42,356 nt of DNA from Terriglobia bacterium (lineage in GTDB: Bacteria; Acidobacteriota; Terriglobia; Acidiferrales; UBA7541), in the NCBI GenBank assembly GCA_020072765.1, contig JAIQGD010000071.1, positions 1 to 42,356 on the forward strand, written 5' to 3'. The translations under genes were made by a program, and so were the position numbers. The notes beneath the pieces are model-generated. The model saw nothing but the letters and a program-made list of their open reading frames with translations. It searched no databases and was not told where the DNA came from. Within the stretch, counting starts at the first letter, position 1, and the number at the start of each line of letters is the position of its first letter. This document shows, piece after piece, positions 31,778 to 39,796 of this stretch.

Positions 31778-31808
31778 GCAAGAGCACAGCCAGGAGTGGC
31801 TGTGCCAC
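31778..31808. repeat. Palindromic repeat, CACAGCCA-family copy B (inverted)
   Basis: Reverse complement of the 27140-27172 element, with 29 consecutive matching bases. A neighbouring palindrome CAGCCGCGGTTGGCTG (about 31740-31755) resembles the same family. Confidence 0.8.
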
Positions 31809-31857
31809 GAAGAGCGACCTGCGCAAGCAAACTGCGACGCTATCCGGAGGCACCGCG

Positions 31858-32244
31858 TCAACGAACTTCGACGGTCAGGCTGGCGGACTTGGTGTTGCCG
31901 GCGGCATCGGTGACGGTGAGCGTGTAGGTGGTGGTCTTCTGCGGAGAGGCCTGGACGCAGCGGCTGTAGGAGGGCCAGACGGCGTTGGGCTGCGGCACCA
32001 GCGTGACGGTTTTGGCGTTGGAGACGCCGTAGCACAGATCAACTTCCTCGCCGCGGTGCACCAAGCCGGGGCTGGCGTAGAAGGCCAGTGCGGCGCGCTC
32101 CTCGATCTCGCGGTTCTGCGCCGCGCGCGACCAGAACACCCAGCCGACATAGCCGAGCGCCAGCGCCAGCACCACCAGCGACGCAATCACGTAGTTGCGA
32201 ATCCCTTTGCCGGGGGCCGGGTCCGGGGTGGAATCGGTCAGCAT
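31858..32244 (-). CDS. Membrane-anchored Ig-like domain protein at the end of the pil cluster
   Basis: A 128-residue protein: a short cytoplasmic N-terminus, one transmembrane helix (YVIASLVVLALALGYVGWVF, ~18-37), then a single beta-sandwich (FYASPGLVHRGEEVDLCYGV; SPQKTTTYTLTVTDAAGNTK) like the Ig/PKD-type domains used in surface proteins. Two cysteines (C71 and C96 approximately) could form a disulfide. AAGGAGAG before ATG 32244 fixes the start; upstream open frame belongs to the overlapping pseudopilin gene. It is 28 bp after the pseudopilin stop and probably in the same transcript, so a pilus-associated envelope role is plausible; this is inference. Confidence 0.72.
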   Translation of the reverse strand: MLTDSTPDPAPGKGIRNYVIASLVVLALALGYVGWVFWSRAAQNREIEERAALAFYASPGLVHRGEEVDLCYGVSNAKTVTLVPQPNAVWPSYSRCVQASPQKTTTYTLTVTDAAGNTKSASLTVEVR

Positions 32245-32272
32245 GGACAAACTCTCCTTCCCGCGGGCTGCG

Positions 32273-33199
32273 TCACTGGTGCGGGGTCTGGAAAGGCACG
32301 GACTGCGGCGCGGGTGCGCCGCCCAGGCCACTCGGGCCGCCTGGGCCGCCGGGCGCAGGACTGGTGCCGATACCTCCCGGGCCGATGGGCAGTCCCGGTT
32401 GGCCCGGCTGTGCCCCCTGCGGCGCGAGGCCCTGCTGAACGGCGCGCGCCTGGTCTTTGAGCGGGTTCCAGATAAACTCCCAATCGCCGTACTTCTTGCC
32501 GCCATGGTAGACCTTGAGCGACGGCCGATCGGTCTTGCTGCCCCCTCCGACCCCGGACAGAAACGCTCCCAGGACAGGCCCGTCCACGGGTCCGGTGGGC
32601 TGTGGCTGGCTTCCTGACGCGCCAGGCTGTCCTAACGCCGTCCCTGGGCCTGCGGGAGGATTCTGGGCCATGCCAGGGGCATTTCCGGTGCCCCCTCCGG
32701 GGCCGCCCAGAGGGGCTCCCGGCCCGGGCTGGGCCCCGCCAGCGCCAGCGGGAAGCTGGCCGCCGTTCATATCCATCAGGGCCATTTGCTGCAGCGTGGC
32801 ATACCGGACGCTGCCGATGATCTGCCCCGCGGCATTCACGTAAATCATGCGCCAGGCCCCGTCCGGGCGGTTCATGGGATCCTGATAGGCCGCCAGGCGC
32901 AGGAAATGGAGTTCGGGGAGCCCCTTTTGCAGCTCCTCAACCGTCTGCGGGTAGTGTCCGGTCTTGTGGTAGTAGAGGCGAATGGCGCGGACATTCTGGC
33001 GGCCCCGCCAGATCATCTCCTCCTCGCGCTGGCGGCGGCCCTGGGTGGCCATATTCCGCAGGACCACTTGGGAAGCAATGACCATCACCAGGACCAGACC
33101 CAGCGCCATCAGAAGGGCGTAACCGGACTCGCTGGGCCGCCTTGCACGGTGAGTCACGTCCACGCTCGTAGCCTGTTTGATCGCGGCGGTTGGCGGCAA
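32273..33199 (-). CDS. Pseudopilin-like protein with Gly/Pro-rich tail (TTG start)
   Basis: A 308-residue protein. The N-terminus carries a class III-type leader: basic residues, then SGYALLMALGLVLVMVIASQ, in the style of PilX/GspK/GspG proteins, with cleavage expected after G26. The usual Glu5 is missing (YALLM), as in GspK-like minor pseudopilins. Then an Arg-rich helix and a GspG-like core (AIRLYYHKTGHYPQTVEELQ, then QDPMNRPDGAWRMIYV). The remaining ~160 residues are strongly Gly/Pro/Ala/Gln-rich and probably disordered, with a short ordered segment KTDRPSLKVYHGGKKYGDWE. The TTG at 33199 has GGGAGGA upstream. Its substrate for pilus assembly is likely PilD (22456). Confidence 0.8.
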   Translation of the reverse strand: MPPTAAIKQATSVDVTHRARRPSESGYALLMALGLVLVMVIASQVVLRNMATQGRRQREEEMIWRGRQNVRAIRLYYHKTGHYPQTVEELQKGLPELHFLRLAAYQDPMNRPDGAWRMIYVNAAGQIIGSVRYATLQQMALMDMNGGQLPAGAGGAQPGPGAPLGGPGGGTGNAPGMAQNPPAGPGTALGQPGASGSQPQPTGPVDGPVLGAFLSGVGGGSKTDRPSLKVYHGGKKYGDWEFIWNPLKDQARAVQQGLAPQGAQPGQPGLPIGPGGIGTSPAPGGPGGPSGLGGAPAPQSVPFQTPHQ

Positions 33200-33210
33200 G
33201 GCAGTCCTCC

Positions 33211-33744
33211 CTAGTTGGCGCCCTGGTCCGGCCCCTGCATCATGGGGACGATGGCGTGACGCCCGCTGGACAACTCTTCGACATCGGCTGAATCGCTGCC
33301 GATGTGCACCAGGCGGTAACCGCCCAGAAAGGTGTCGCCTTCCGGGATGATCAACACATCTTCCCCGCTGACAAAGAACGCCACGGGTTTCCCGCGGCCC
33401 CGCTGGGCGTGCCCGAAAAATTGTGCGGGAACTTGAACGGGCGGAGGCGGCGTCGGCACGACCACTACGGGCACCACTTTCCCGACGGGCCGCACCGGCT
33501 TGGGCGCCGGCGGCGGGGCGGCCACGAAAATATTTCGGCGCGAGCCCGCGTATTGGATCTTCTGAATCTGGTCGAGAAGCTGCAGGCGCAACTGGGGCTC
33601 GCGCACGTCGAGCGGCTGGAACTTCGTTTCCGAGCCGGCTATGCCCGGAAGAGCCGAACCCGGGCCCTGCATGCGGAAATACAGGATGGCGGCGAGCAGG
33701 ACGATCAGCCCTGCGAAGAGGTAGAGTTCGGTGCGCCGGGACAT
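33211..33744 (-). CDS. PilP-like inner-membrane lipoprotein-position protein
   Basis: A 177-residue protein with one N-terminal membrane helix (LYLFAGLIVLLAAILYF), a segment predicted helical (QLRLQLLDQIQKIQYAGSRR), a proline-rich linker (APPPAPKPVRPVGKVVPVVV), and a compact beta domain (PAQFFGHAQRGRGKPVAFFV; LIIPEGDTFLGGYRLVHIGS). Position right after pilM, pilN and pilO and the small beta domain fit PilP, which links the inner-membrane platform to the secretin. There is no lipobox cysteine, so the anchor is a helix rather than lipid. Sequence similarity to PilP is weak, so the name is by context. Only 3 bp separate it from pilO. Confidence 0.72.
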   Translation of the reverse strand: MSRRTELYLFAGLIVLLAAILYFRMQGPGSALPGIAGSETKFQPLDVREPQLRLQLLDQIQKIQYAGSRRNIFVAAPPPAPKPVRPVGKVVPVVVVPTPPPPVQVPAQFFGHAQRGRGKPVAFFVSGEDVLIIPEGDTFLGGYRLVHIGSDSADVEELSSGRHAIVPMMQGPDQGAN

Positions 33745-33747
33745 CGC

Positions 33748-34299
33748 TCAGGTCCTGAAATACGTGTGCAGCGTAACTTCCAGCCGGATGCCGCCCTCCG
33801 AGACGGAGGCCAGGTGCAGGCTATCCAACAGGTAGAGATTCTTCGAGCGCTGCAGGCCGTTGATGAAATCCATCACCTGCGGATAATCGGCGGTGACGCT
33901 GGTGGTGATGGAAATTTCCGCCACGCCGCGCTCCTGGAGGTCGTTCTGCTTGAAGGCGAATCCCGGCGTCTTCACGCCCGCTTTCGAGGCAATGCCGCTC
34001 AGGTCGGCCTCAATCCGGGAATAGCCCGTGGCCGCGTCCAGAAACGACCCGCGATAAAAGGCGTCGCAGTCCTTGCCCACCTGCGGGAGCGAGACACGGA
34101 TTTTATCGCCGCGCACGACATCGGCGCGCAGCAACCGGGCCTGCCGAGCCAGTTGATCCCGCTGCGCGCGCATCGCCTCGGGCGCCTGGCGGGACATTCG
34201 CACCAGGAACAGCGCCAGCCCGAGATCGGCCGCCCCCAGCAGGACGAGCGCGATCGCCGTGTATTTCTTCCAGGTTTGCCAGCTGCGGAAGCCGCTCAT
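33748..34299 (-). CDS. pilO: PilO-like pilus assembly protein
   Basis: A 183-residue protein with one N-terminal membrane helix (YTAIALVLLGAADLGLALFL, ~13-32), a coiled coil (MRAQRDQLARQARLLRADVV), and a ferredoxin-like domain (YSRIEADLSGIASKAGVKTP; EISITTSVTADYPQVMDFIN; LDSLHLASVSEGGIRLEVTL). This is the PilO/GspM layout. PilO pairs with PilN in the inner-membrane platform. It overlaps the pilN stop by 4 bp (ATGA). Confidence 0.85.
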   Translation of the reverse strand: MSGFRSWQTWKKYTAIALVLLGAADLGLALFLVRMSRQAPEAMRAQRDQLARQARLLRADVVRGDKIRVSLPQVGKDCDAFYRGSFLDAATGYSRIEADLSGIASKAGVKTPGFAFKQNDLQERGVAEISITTSVTADYPQVMDFINGLQRSKNLYLLDSLHLASVSEGGIRLEVTLHTYFRT

Positions 34300-34862
34300 A
34301 TCGTCGAATACCAGACCGTCAGATGCAGGATGACTTTGTCGGACGCGCCGGGCTGTTCCGGCCGGCGTTCGTCCTTCACCACCAGGCCCGAAAACATTTT
34401 CGCCTTCTCGATGGCCTCGAGGAACTGGATCTTGCTGGCGTCGCTCTCCGCCCCGACCTCCAGCGTGAGTTCGGCGCGGCCGTCCGCCAGGCGCGGCGCA
34501 ATACTGACCACGCGGACACCCGGCGGCAGGGTTTTTTCCAGATCCATGAAGATTCTCGTCCAGGGGAAGCTGCGGGCGTCAATCAGGGAGTTCAGAAAGG
34601 CGGCGCGGCCCAGGACACCCTGCGCCGCCGCGGAGTGGAAGTAGGCGTCGAGCTCCTGCTGTTTTCGGCTGTCGCTTCGGATTTGCGCCTGCCAGCGGCT
34701 GGTATCGGCGCGCAGTTCCCGATTGCCGCGCCACGACTGGTAGGCCGCGTGGGAGAGCAGCACGAGCGCCACCACGCCGAGCGTGCCCGCCCCACCGGTC
34801 AAGGCAAGGAACGGCCGGTGATTGGCTTGCGGCGCCGTCGCGAGATTGAGATGCAGCTTCAT
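34296..34862 (-). CDS. pilN: PilN-like pilus assembly protein
   Basis: A 188-residue protein starting MKLHLNLATAPQANHRPFLA. The short N-terminal sequence LHLNLATAP is typical of PilN, which docks it to PilM. A membrane helix follows (GTLGVVALVLLSHAAYQSWR), then a coiled coil and a ferredoxin-like domain (FMDLEKTLPPGVRVVSIAPR; AELTLEVGAESDASKIQFLE; EKAKMFSGLVV). ATG 34862 is preferred over a GTG at 34877 because it gives the canonical N-terminus. It lies 45 bp after the pilM stop and overlaps pilO by 4 bp. Confidence 0.87.
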   Translation of the reverse strand: MKLHLNLATAPQANHRPFLALTGGAGTLGVVALVLLSHAAYQSWRGNRELRADTSRWQAQIRSDSRKQQELDAYFHSAAAQGVLGRAAFLNSLIDARSFPWTRIFMDLEKTLPPGVRVVSIAPRLADGRAELTLEVGAESDASKIQFLEAIEKAKMFSGLVVKDERRPEQPGASDKVILHLTVWYSTI

Positions 34863-34907
34863 GGCGGTACCAGGCACGCCGGCCGGATTATGCGGCCAAG
34901 CGAACGC

Positions 34908-35897
34908 TCAAGATCCTCCGTTCATCATCCAGCCAGCCAGTGCATCGAGGCCGTTGGGGATCAGGTCCAGCGCGGCGCGATCGAGCGCCTGCGCCCCTTC
35001 GGCTTCGGCCAGCGAGCCGGCGCGAATCTTCAATTCGGCGCTCACGGCGCTTTGAAAAACGTCTTCCCTGCCGCCGAAACCGGCCAGCCGGGCGCGGTCA
35101 ATGGGCTGGCCCCAGGTGTCCTGGTAATAGGCGACGGCCGGAAAAATCTCATCGAGCACGGCCTGCGGGTCGAGCCGCGCGGCCTCCGCCGGCATCTCGG
35201 TGGAGCGGTAAACGCACAGGCCGGTGCCGTGGACAATGACCGTGGTCAACACCCTGCCGCAGAGACGGATCAGCAGGGTCGCTCCGCGCTCTTCCAGAAG
35301 CGGCAACGACGCCAGCGTCGAACTCAGCACCACTCCGGCATGGCCGCCCACCGACTCGATCAGCTCTTCGTATTCGCGGAGAACCCGCTGGCGCGCCACC
35401 GCGGTGACCACTTCCAGAGTTCCCTGGCGGCCACTCTGGCGCGTCCAGGAGACCACGGTTTCGTCCACATCGAACGGGACACTCTTCTTCAGGCGCCAGC
35501 GCAACAGCTGCAAGGCCTCCTCGCGCCGCCGGGGCAGCGTCTCAAACGGCAGGAGGAAGACGCGCACGACGGGGTCGGGCACGAGCAGCGCCAAGGGCGC
35601 GCCGCGCAGGGGAACGCGGCTCAGAACTCGGCGGAGAGCCGCCAGGACAGCCTCCCGTTGGGTGATGTTCACTTCCAGCGGCGACGGCGTCACGGCTCCG
35701 GCCGGCAGCGGCTCAACCGCCCCGCTCTCCAGCCGTCCGCGCGCGCTCCCGCAGCGGCCCGCCGCGACGTGGTCGGAGGCAATCTCGATCACCAGCGCCG
35801 GATGGGGCATGGCGTGCAACCACCGCCCCATGCGCCGCAGCAGGCCCGGCTGCTGCCATGAGCCCGGCGACGTTTCCAGACCCGTGTGGCTAGTCAA
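34908..35897 (-). CDS. pilM: PilM-like actin-fold pilus assembly protein (TTG start)
   Basis: A 329-residue cytoplasmic protein with an actin/FtsA-like fold that holds PilN at the membrane. Recognisable parts are ALVIEIASDHVAAGRC, LLVPDPVVRVFLLPFETLPR, RRREEALQLLRWRLKKSVPF and the phosphate-binding-like AVARQRVLREYEELIESVGG. It is less conserved than many PilMs (EIASDHVAAGRC in place of the usual LDIG) and lacks an obvious nucleotide-binding DxG signature. The TTG at 35897 overlaps the pilB stop by 8 bp and has AAGGTGA upstream. Confidence 0.82.
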   Translation of the reverse strand: MTSHTGLETSPGSWQQPGLLRRMGRWLHAMPHPALVIEIASDHVAAGRCGSARGRLESGAVEPLPAGAVTPSPLEVNITQREAVLAALRRVLSRVPLRGAPLALLVPDPVVRVFLLPFETLPRRREEALQLLRWRLKKSVPFDVDETVVSWTRQSGRQGTLEVVTAVARQRVLREYEELIESVGGHAGVVLSSTLASLPLLEERGATLLIRLCGRVLTTVIVHGTGLCVYRSTEMPAEAARLDPQAVLDEIFPAVAYYQDTWGQPIDRARLAGFGGREDVFQSAVSAELKIRAGSLAEAEGAQALDRAALDLIPNGLDALAGWMMNGGS

Positions 35898-37518
35898 GGA
35901 AGGTCACCTTATTGATCTCGCGCAGCGTGGTCAATCCCGCATGCACTTTGCGCAGGCCGGATTCGCGCAGAAAGACCATGCCCTCGGCGCGCGCCGTGCG
36001 CTTGATTTCCGACGTGGGCCGGCGGTCCACAATCATTTCGCGAATGCGGTCGGAAAGATCGAGCAGTTCGGTGATGGCCGAGCGGCCGTGGTAGCCGCTG
36101 CCGGAACACTCCAGGCAGCCCGCGCCCTCGTAAAACGGCACGCGCCCCCACTCGGCGGGATCGAGACCCGATTCCTGCAGGATCGCGGCGGAATAGTTCA
36201 CGCGCTTCTTGCAGTGCTCGCAAATCACGCGCACCAGCCGCTGCGCCATGATGCAGTTCAGCGCGGAAACGAAATTGTAGGGCTCGACGCCCATGTTGAT
36301 GAAGCGGCCGATCACGTCGGTGACGTTGTTGGCGTGGACCGTGGTGAAAACCAGATGTCCGGTGAGCGCCGAGTTGATGGCGATCTGCGCGGTTTCCTGA
36401 TCGCGGATTTCGCCGACCATGATTTTGTCCGGGTCGTGCCGCAGAATCGAGCGCAGTCCGCGCGCGAAGGTCAGGCCCTTCTTCTCGTTCACGGGAATCT
36501 GGGTGATGCCGCGGACCTGGTATTCCACCGGGTCCTCGATGGTGATGATTTTGTCCTCGTCGTTCTTGATCTCGTTGATGGCGGCGTATAGCGTGGTGGT
36601 CTTGCCGGAGCCGGTGGGCCCGGTGACCAGCACCATGCCGTAGGGCTCGTGGATGTAGCGGCGGAAGCGCGCCAGTTCGTCGGCTTCGAATCCCACGACG
36701 TCGAGCGTGAGATTGTGAAACTTTTCGCTCAACGTCTCCTTGTCGAGCACGCGGAGCACGGCGTCTTCCCCGAAGACCGACGGCATGATGGAAACGCGGA
36801 AATCGACGAAGCGGCCCTTGTACCGCACGCGGAAGCGGCCGTCCTGAGGGATGCGGCGCTCGGCGATGTCCAGCTCGCTCATCACCTTGATGCGCGACAG
36901 GATGGTGGCGTGCCAGTCCTTGGCGAGCGGCTGCATGGCGTATTGCAGGGCGCCGTCGATGCGGTACTTCACGGCCACTTCGGCGTCGCGCGTTTCGATG
37001 TGGATGTCGCTGGCGCGGCGCTCCAGGGCGGTGAAGATGACGGTGTCCACCAGACGCACCACGGGACTCACGCCGGTCTCGCGCGTGAGCCGCTCCATGG
37101 AAATATTCTCGTCGCCCTCTTCTTCGCTGACCACCTGCAGGGTGAACCCTTCGGTGGCCTGGTCGAGCACGCGCTGCGACTGCTCGGTCCTCTTGAGCAG
37201 GTCGGCGATCTGCGAGGCGGTGGCGACCTTGATCTGCAGGCGCTTGCCGAGCAGCAGCGCAAGTTCGTCGGTCTGTTGCAACTGGCTGGGATCGGCCAGG
37301 GCCACCACCAGCACGGAGTCGTGGGCTTCGATGGGGACGAAGTTGTAGCGGAACATCAGCTCGGCGGGGATGCTGCGGAATAATTCCGGATCGATGCGCT
37401 GCTCGCGCAGATCGACGAAGGCGCAGCGGTAGCGCTCGGCCAGCCGCCGGGCTTGCTCGTGCTCGGCCGCCGCGTCGGTGACGCCGGCAGGAATCGGATT
37501 ATTGCCGCTTGTGGCCAT
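35890..37518 (-). CDS. pilB: Type IV pilus / type II secretion extension ATPase (PilB/GspE family)
   Basis: A 542-residue hexameric ATPase powering pilus extension. N-terminal GspE N-domain (~20-110), then the ATPase core: Asp box SDIHIETRDAEVAVKYRID (170-188), Walker A GPTGSGKTTT (300-309), ITIEDPVEYQV (326-335), Walker B-type IMVGEIRDQETA, and His box GHLVFTTVHAN. The zinc tetracysteine motif is C433xxC436 with C468xxC471, as in PilB and GspE and unlike PilT. All catalytic residues are intact. ATG 37518 is chosen because it matches the family N-terminus; the frame is open further upstream in the pilC gene. Gaps: 5 bp from pilC, 8-bp overlap with pilM. Confidence 0.96.
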   Translation of the reverse strand: MATSGNNPIPAGVTDAAAEHEQARRLAERYRCAFVDLREQRIDPELFRSIPAELMFRYNFVPIEAHDSVLVVALADPSQLQQTDELALLLGKRLQIKVATASQIADLLKRTEQSQRVLDQATEGFTLQVVSEEEGDENISMERLTRETGVSPVVRLVDTVIFTALERRASDIHIETRDAEVAVKYRIDGALQYAMQPLAKDWHATILSRIKVMSELDIAERRIPQDGRFRVRYKGRFVDFRVSIMPSVFGEDAVLRVLDKETLSEKFHNLTLDVVGFEADELARFRRYIHEPYGMVLVTGPTGSGKTTTLYAAINEIKNDEDKIITIEDPVEYQVRGITQIPVNEKKGLTFARGLRSILRHDPDKIMVGEIRDQETAQIAINSALTGHLVFTTVHANNVTDVIGRFINMGVEPYNFVSALNCIMAQRLVRVICEHCKKRVNYSAAILQESGLDPAEWGRVPFYEGAGCLECSGSGYHGRSAITELLDLSDRIREMIVDRRPTSEIKRTARAEGMVFLRESGLRKVHAGLTTLREINKVTFLD

Positions 37519-37523
37519 CGAGT

Positions 37524-38738
37524 CTATCGCCCGCCTCCACCGGCTTGCAGGGAAAACATGGGCAGATATAGCGCGATCAAGATGAAGCCTACCACAACGG
37601 CCATGACCACCAAAATCACGATGGGAATCCAGGTCAGCGTGCGCTGCAGCCGCGTATTCACTTCTTCTTCGTAGAATTCGGCCACGCTGGTCAGCATGGC
37701 CGCCAAGGCTCCGGACGCCTCTCCCACTTCGATCATTTCCAGCGCCAGGCCCGGAATCAGGTGCGTTTCGGCCAGGCCGGCGTGCAGCGATTGCCCTTCC
37801 TTGACGCGGGCGGCCGCCTGCTCGACCGTGGTCGCCAGCAGGGGGCTGCCGATCGCGGCGGCCGAGGTGTGCAGGGCCGGGACTAGGGGCGTCCCGCCTC
37901 CCAGCAGCGTCGAAAGCGTGCGCACAAATTGTGCCAGGTGAGCCTTCACCCATACATCTCCCAGCAGCGGCACGCGCGGTTTGAATCGGTCGACGGCCAG
38001 GGCTCCGGCCCCCGAGCGCGTCCAGAACAGCACGACGACGGCGCCCAGGGCCACGGCGGCGACGAGAGCCAGAAAATAGTTTCGCAGCGGCAGGGCCACC
38101 GCCAGCAGAATGCGCGTAGGAGCCGGCAGCGCGATATCGAGTTCGTGATAGAGCGACGCGTATTGGGGCATGGCGTAGGTGACCACAAAGGTGACGATGA
38201 GCAGGGCTGCGGCCACCAGCACCGCGGGGTAAATCAACGCGGTCATCAGGCGGCTGCGGAAGCCCGTGGTGACGCGCAGGTACCCGATATATTGTTCGAG
38301 GACGCCGCTGAGGTTTCCGCTCCGCTCGCCCGCCCCCACCGCCGTGACATACACCAGCGGAAACGATCCCTGCGCCTCCAGCGCTTCCGACAGCGACGCG
38401 CCGGCGCGAACGCGCTCCCGCACCTCGCCCAGAATCGGACGAAGCCTAGGCGCTGCCGCGCGCTCGGCCAGCAGATCCAAGGCCCTAAGAATCGGCAGGC
38501 CCGCCTTGATCAGCGTGTTGAACTGCTGGTTAAAAATTAGGAAGTCATCGGGGCGGACCATGCGGCTGCGGCGTCCCGGACCGAGCCGCTCCAGCAAATC
38601 GAAATGATGGCGCACGGCAAAGACGTAGTAGCCCCGGTCGGCCAGCTTCTGCCGGGCCTCGTCCTCCGACTGCGCCGTCTCGACCTGGTCAAAGATGCGG
38701 CCGGAGGCATCGCCTACTTTGCAGACAAATTCCGCCAT
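37524..38738 (-). CDS. pilC: Type IV pilus / type II secretion inner-membrane platform protein (PilC/GspF family)
   Basis: A 404-residue membrane protein with two tandem GspF domains. The first ends in FPLVYVTAVGAGERSGNLSG and the second in IPGLALEMIEVGEASGALAA, the characteristic G-E-x-S-G repeats. Membrane helices are LIYPAVLVAAALLIVTFVVT (~167-186), a helix near 215-235, and the C-terminal WIPIVILVVMAVVVGFILIA. The start ATG 38738 gives MAEFVCKVGDASGRIFDQVE, typical of PilC/GspF. It heads the assembly operon (pilC-pilB-pilM-pilN-pilO-pilP-like-pseudopilin-Ig-like). Confidence 0.95.
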   Translation of the reverse strand: MAEFVCKVGDASGRIFDQVETAQSEDEARQKLADRGYYVFAVRHHFDLLERLGPGRRSRMVRPDDFLIFNQQFNTLIKAGLPILRALDLLAERAAAPRLRPILGEVRERVRAGASLSEALEAQGSFPLVYVTAVGAGERSGNLSGVLEQYIGYLRVTTGFRSRLMTALIYPAVLVAAALLIVTFVVTYAMPQYASLYHELDIALPAPTRILLAVALPLRNYFLALVAAVALGAVVVLFWTRSGAGALAVDRFKPRVPLLGDVWVKAHLAQFVRTLSTLLGGGTPLVPALHTSAAAIGSPLLATTVEQAAARVKEGQSLHAGLAETHLIPGLALEMIEVGEASGALAAMLTSVAEFYEEEVNTRLQRTLTWIPIVILVVMAVVVGFILIALYLPMFSLQAGGGGR

Positions 38739-38938
38739 TTATCTCTGTCTCAGCGCTGTTAAGTGGTGCAAATCGTGCCAATTCTAGCACACGACAACCG
38801 GGCCGCGACGAACCCCCGGAAAACAGCCCGTGAATGAGATGTGACAGCCGGGAGAAAGGTGTCCTCAACTTTCCGGCGGCTTCCACAGGCGCGCGGCTAT
38901 GGTACAGTCACGGCGGAGCCAAAACACACGCCCATTCC
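38739..38938. other. Divergent region between pilC and alpha/beta hydrolase genes
   Basis: 200 bp that must contain the promoters for the pil assembly operon (minus) and the hydrolase (plus). On the minus strand there is TGGCAC then TTGCA near 38767-38780, but with a 3-bp rather than the required 5-bp spacing (see rejected items). No other clear signal. Confidence 0.35.
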
Positions 38939-39796
38939 ATGGAACCCATCTCACATTTTTTCTATTCCGACCGCTTGAAGCTGCAATTCTGGGACTACGG
39001 CCAGGATGGCAAGCCTGCGCTGGTGCTGGTCCATGGAGGGCTCGACCACGCGCGGAATTGGGACTGGGTGGCGCAGTCGCTTTCCCGGCACTATCACGTC
39101 TACGCGCTCGACCTGCGCGGGCACGGCAACAGCGCCTGGGCGCCCGGGGCGATCTACAGCATGGCCGAGCATGTTCTGGATCTGTCGGCGCTGCTCGATA
39201 TCATCAACGAATTCCCGATCCGGCTGCTGGGCCATTCGATGGGCGGGATCATCGTGCTGAATTACACCGGCATTTATCCGGAGCGCGTGCGCAAGGCCGT
39301 CTGCATCGAAGGGCTGGGCGCGCCCTCCGGGCATCCCGTCTATGGCCCGGCGTCGGGGCGGCTGCGCTACTGGATCGAGTCCGTGCGCAAGCTGGAAAAG
39401 CGGCAGCTAAAGAGCTATCCGACTCTCGGCGCGGCCGTCGCGCGCATGAAGGAGGCCAATCCGCACCTTTCCGACGAAGTCGCGCGGCACTTGACACTGC
39501 ACGGCTCGAACTGGGACCCCGATGGATCGCTGGTGTGGAAGTTCGATAACTACGCGCGCGTCCTGGCCCCCTACGGCCACCACATGGACGACGCCGTGGA
39601 AATCTTCGGGCAAATTACCTGCCCGGTTCTATTGTTCTGGGCCCTGGAAAGTTTCCTGCCGCTGGACGAAACCGATCCGCGCATGAAGGCCATCCGCCAT
39701 TGCCAGTTGGTGAAAGTGCCCAACGCCGGACACTGGCTGCACCATGACCAGTTAGACCTGTTCCTGCGCGAAACCACCGCCTTCCTGCGCGACTGA
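38939..39796 (+). CDS. Alpha/beta hydrolase
   Basis: A 285-residue hydrolase: oxyanion region VLVHGGLDHARNWDW (residues ~27-41), LRGHGNSAWAPG, nucleophile elbow GHSMGG (S~102), acid in LPLDETDPR (~247), and catalytic His in NAGHWLHHD (~267). All three catalytic elements are intact. The cap region (~130-200) is helical. Substrate unknown; such enzymes include haloalkane dehalogenases, esterases and epoxide hydrolases. The start ATG 38939 (MEPISHFFYSD) is preferred over an upstream in-frame extension with no ribosome-binding site; no strong Shine-Dalgarno is seen at either place. Confidence 0.9.
   Translation: MEPISHFFYSDRLKLQFWDYGQDGKPALVLVHGGLDHARNWDWVAQSLSRHYHVYALDLRGHGNSAWAPGAIYSMAEHVLDLSALLDIINEFPIRLLGHSMGGIIVLNYTGIYPERVRKAVCIEGLGAPSGHPVYGPASGRLRYWIESVRKLEKRQLKSYPTLGAAVARMKEANPHLSDEVARHLTLHGSNWDPDGSLVWKFDNYARVLAPYGHHMDDAVEIFGQITCPVLLFWALESFLPLDETDPRMKAIRHCQLVKVPNAGHWLHHDQLDLFLRETTAFLRD

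Noticed and set aside
31642-31830. Upstream extension of the 31255 gene by ~63 codons.
   Set aside because: The added residues are the translation of a palindromic repeat and not protein-like.
33304-36591. Several 400-500-codon open frames antisense to the pilM-pilP genes.
   Set aside because: The reverse-strand pil genes are supported by motifs and spacing; the antisense products are low-complexity and unmotivated.
38767-38780. TGGCAC and TTGCA half-sites upstream of pilC on the minus strand, resembling a sigma-54 promoter.
   Set aside because: The spacer is 3 bp, not 5; sigma-54 promoters do not usually tolerate this, so it is not called.
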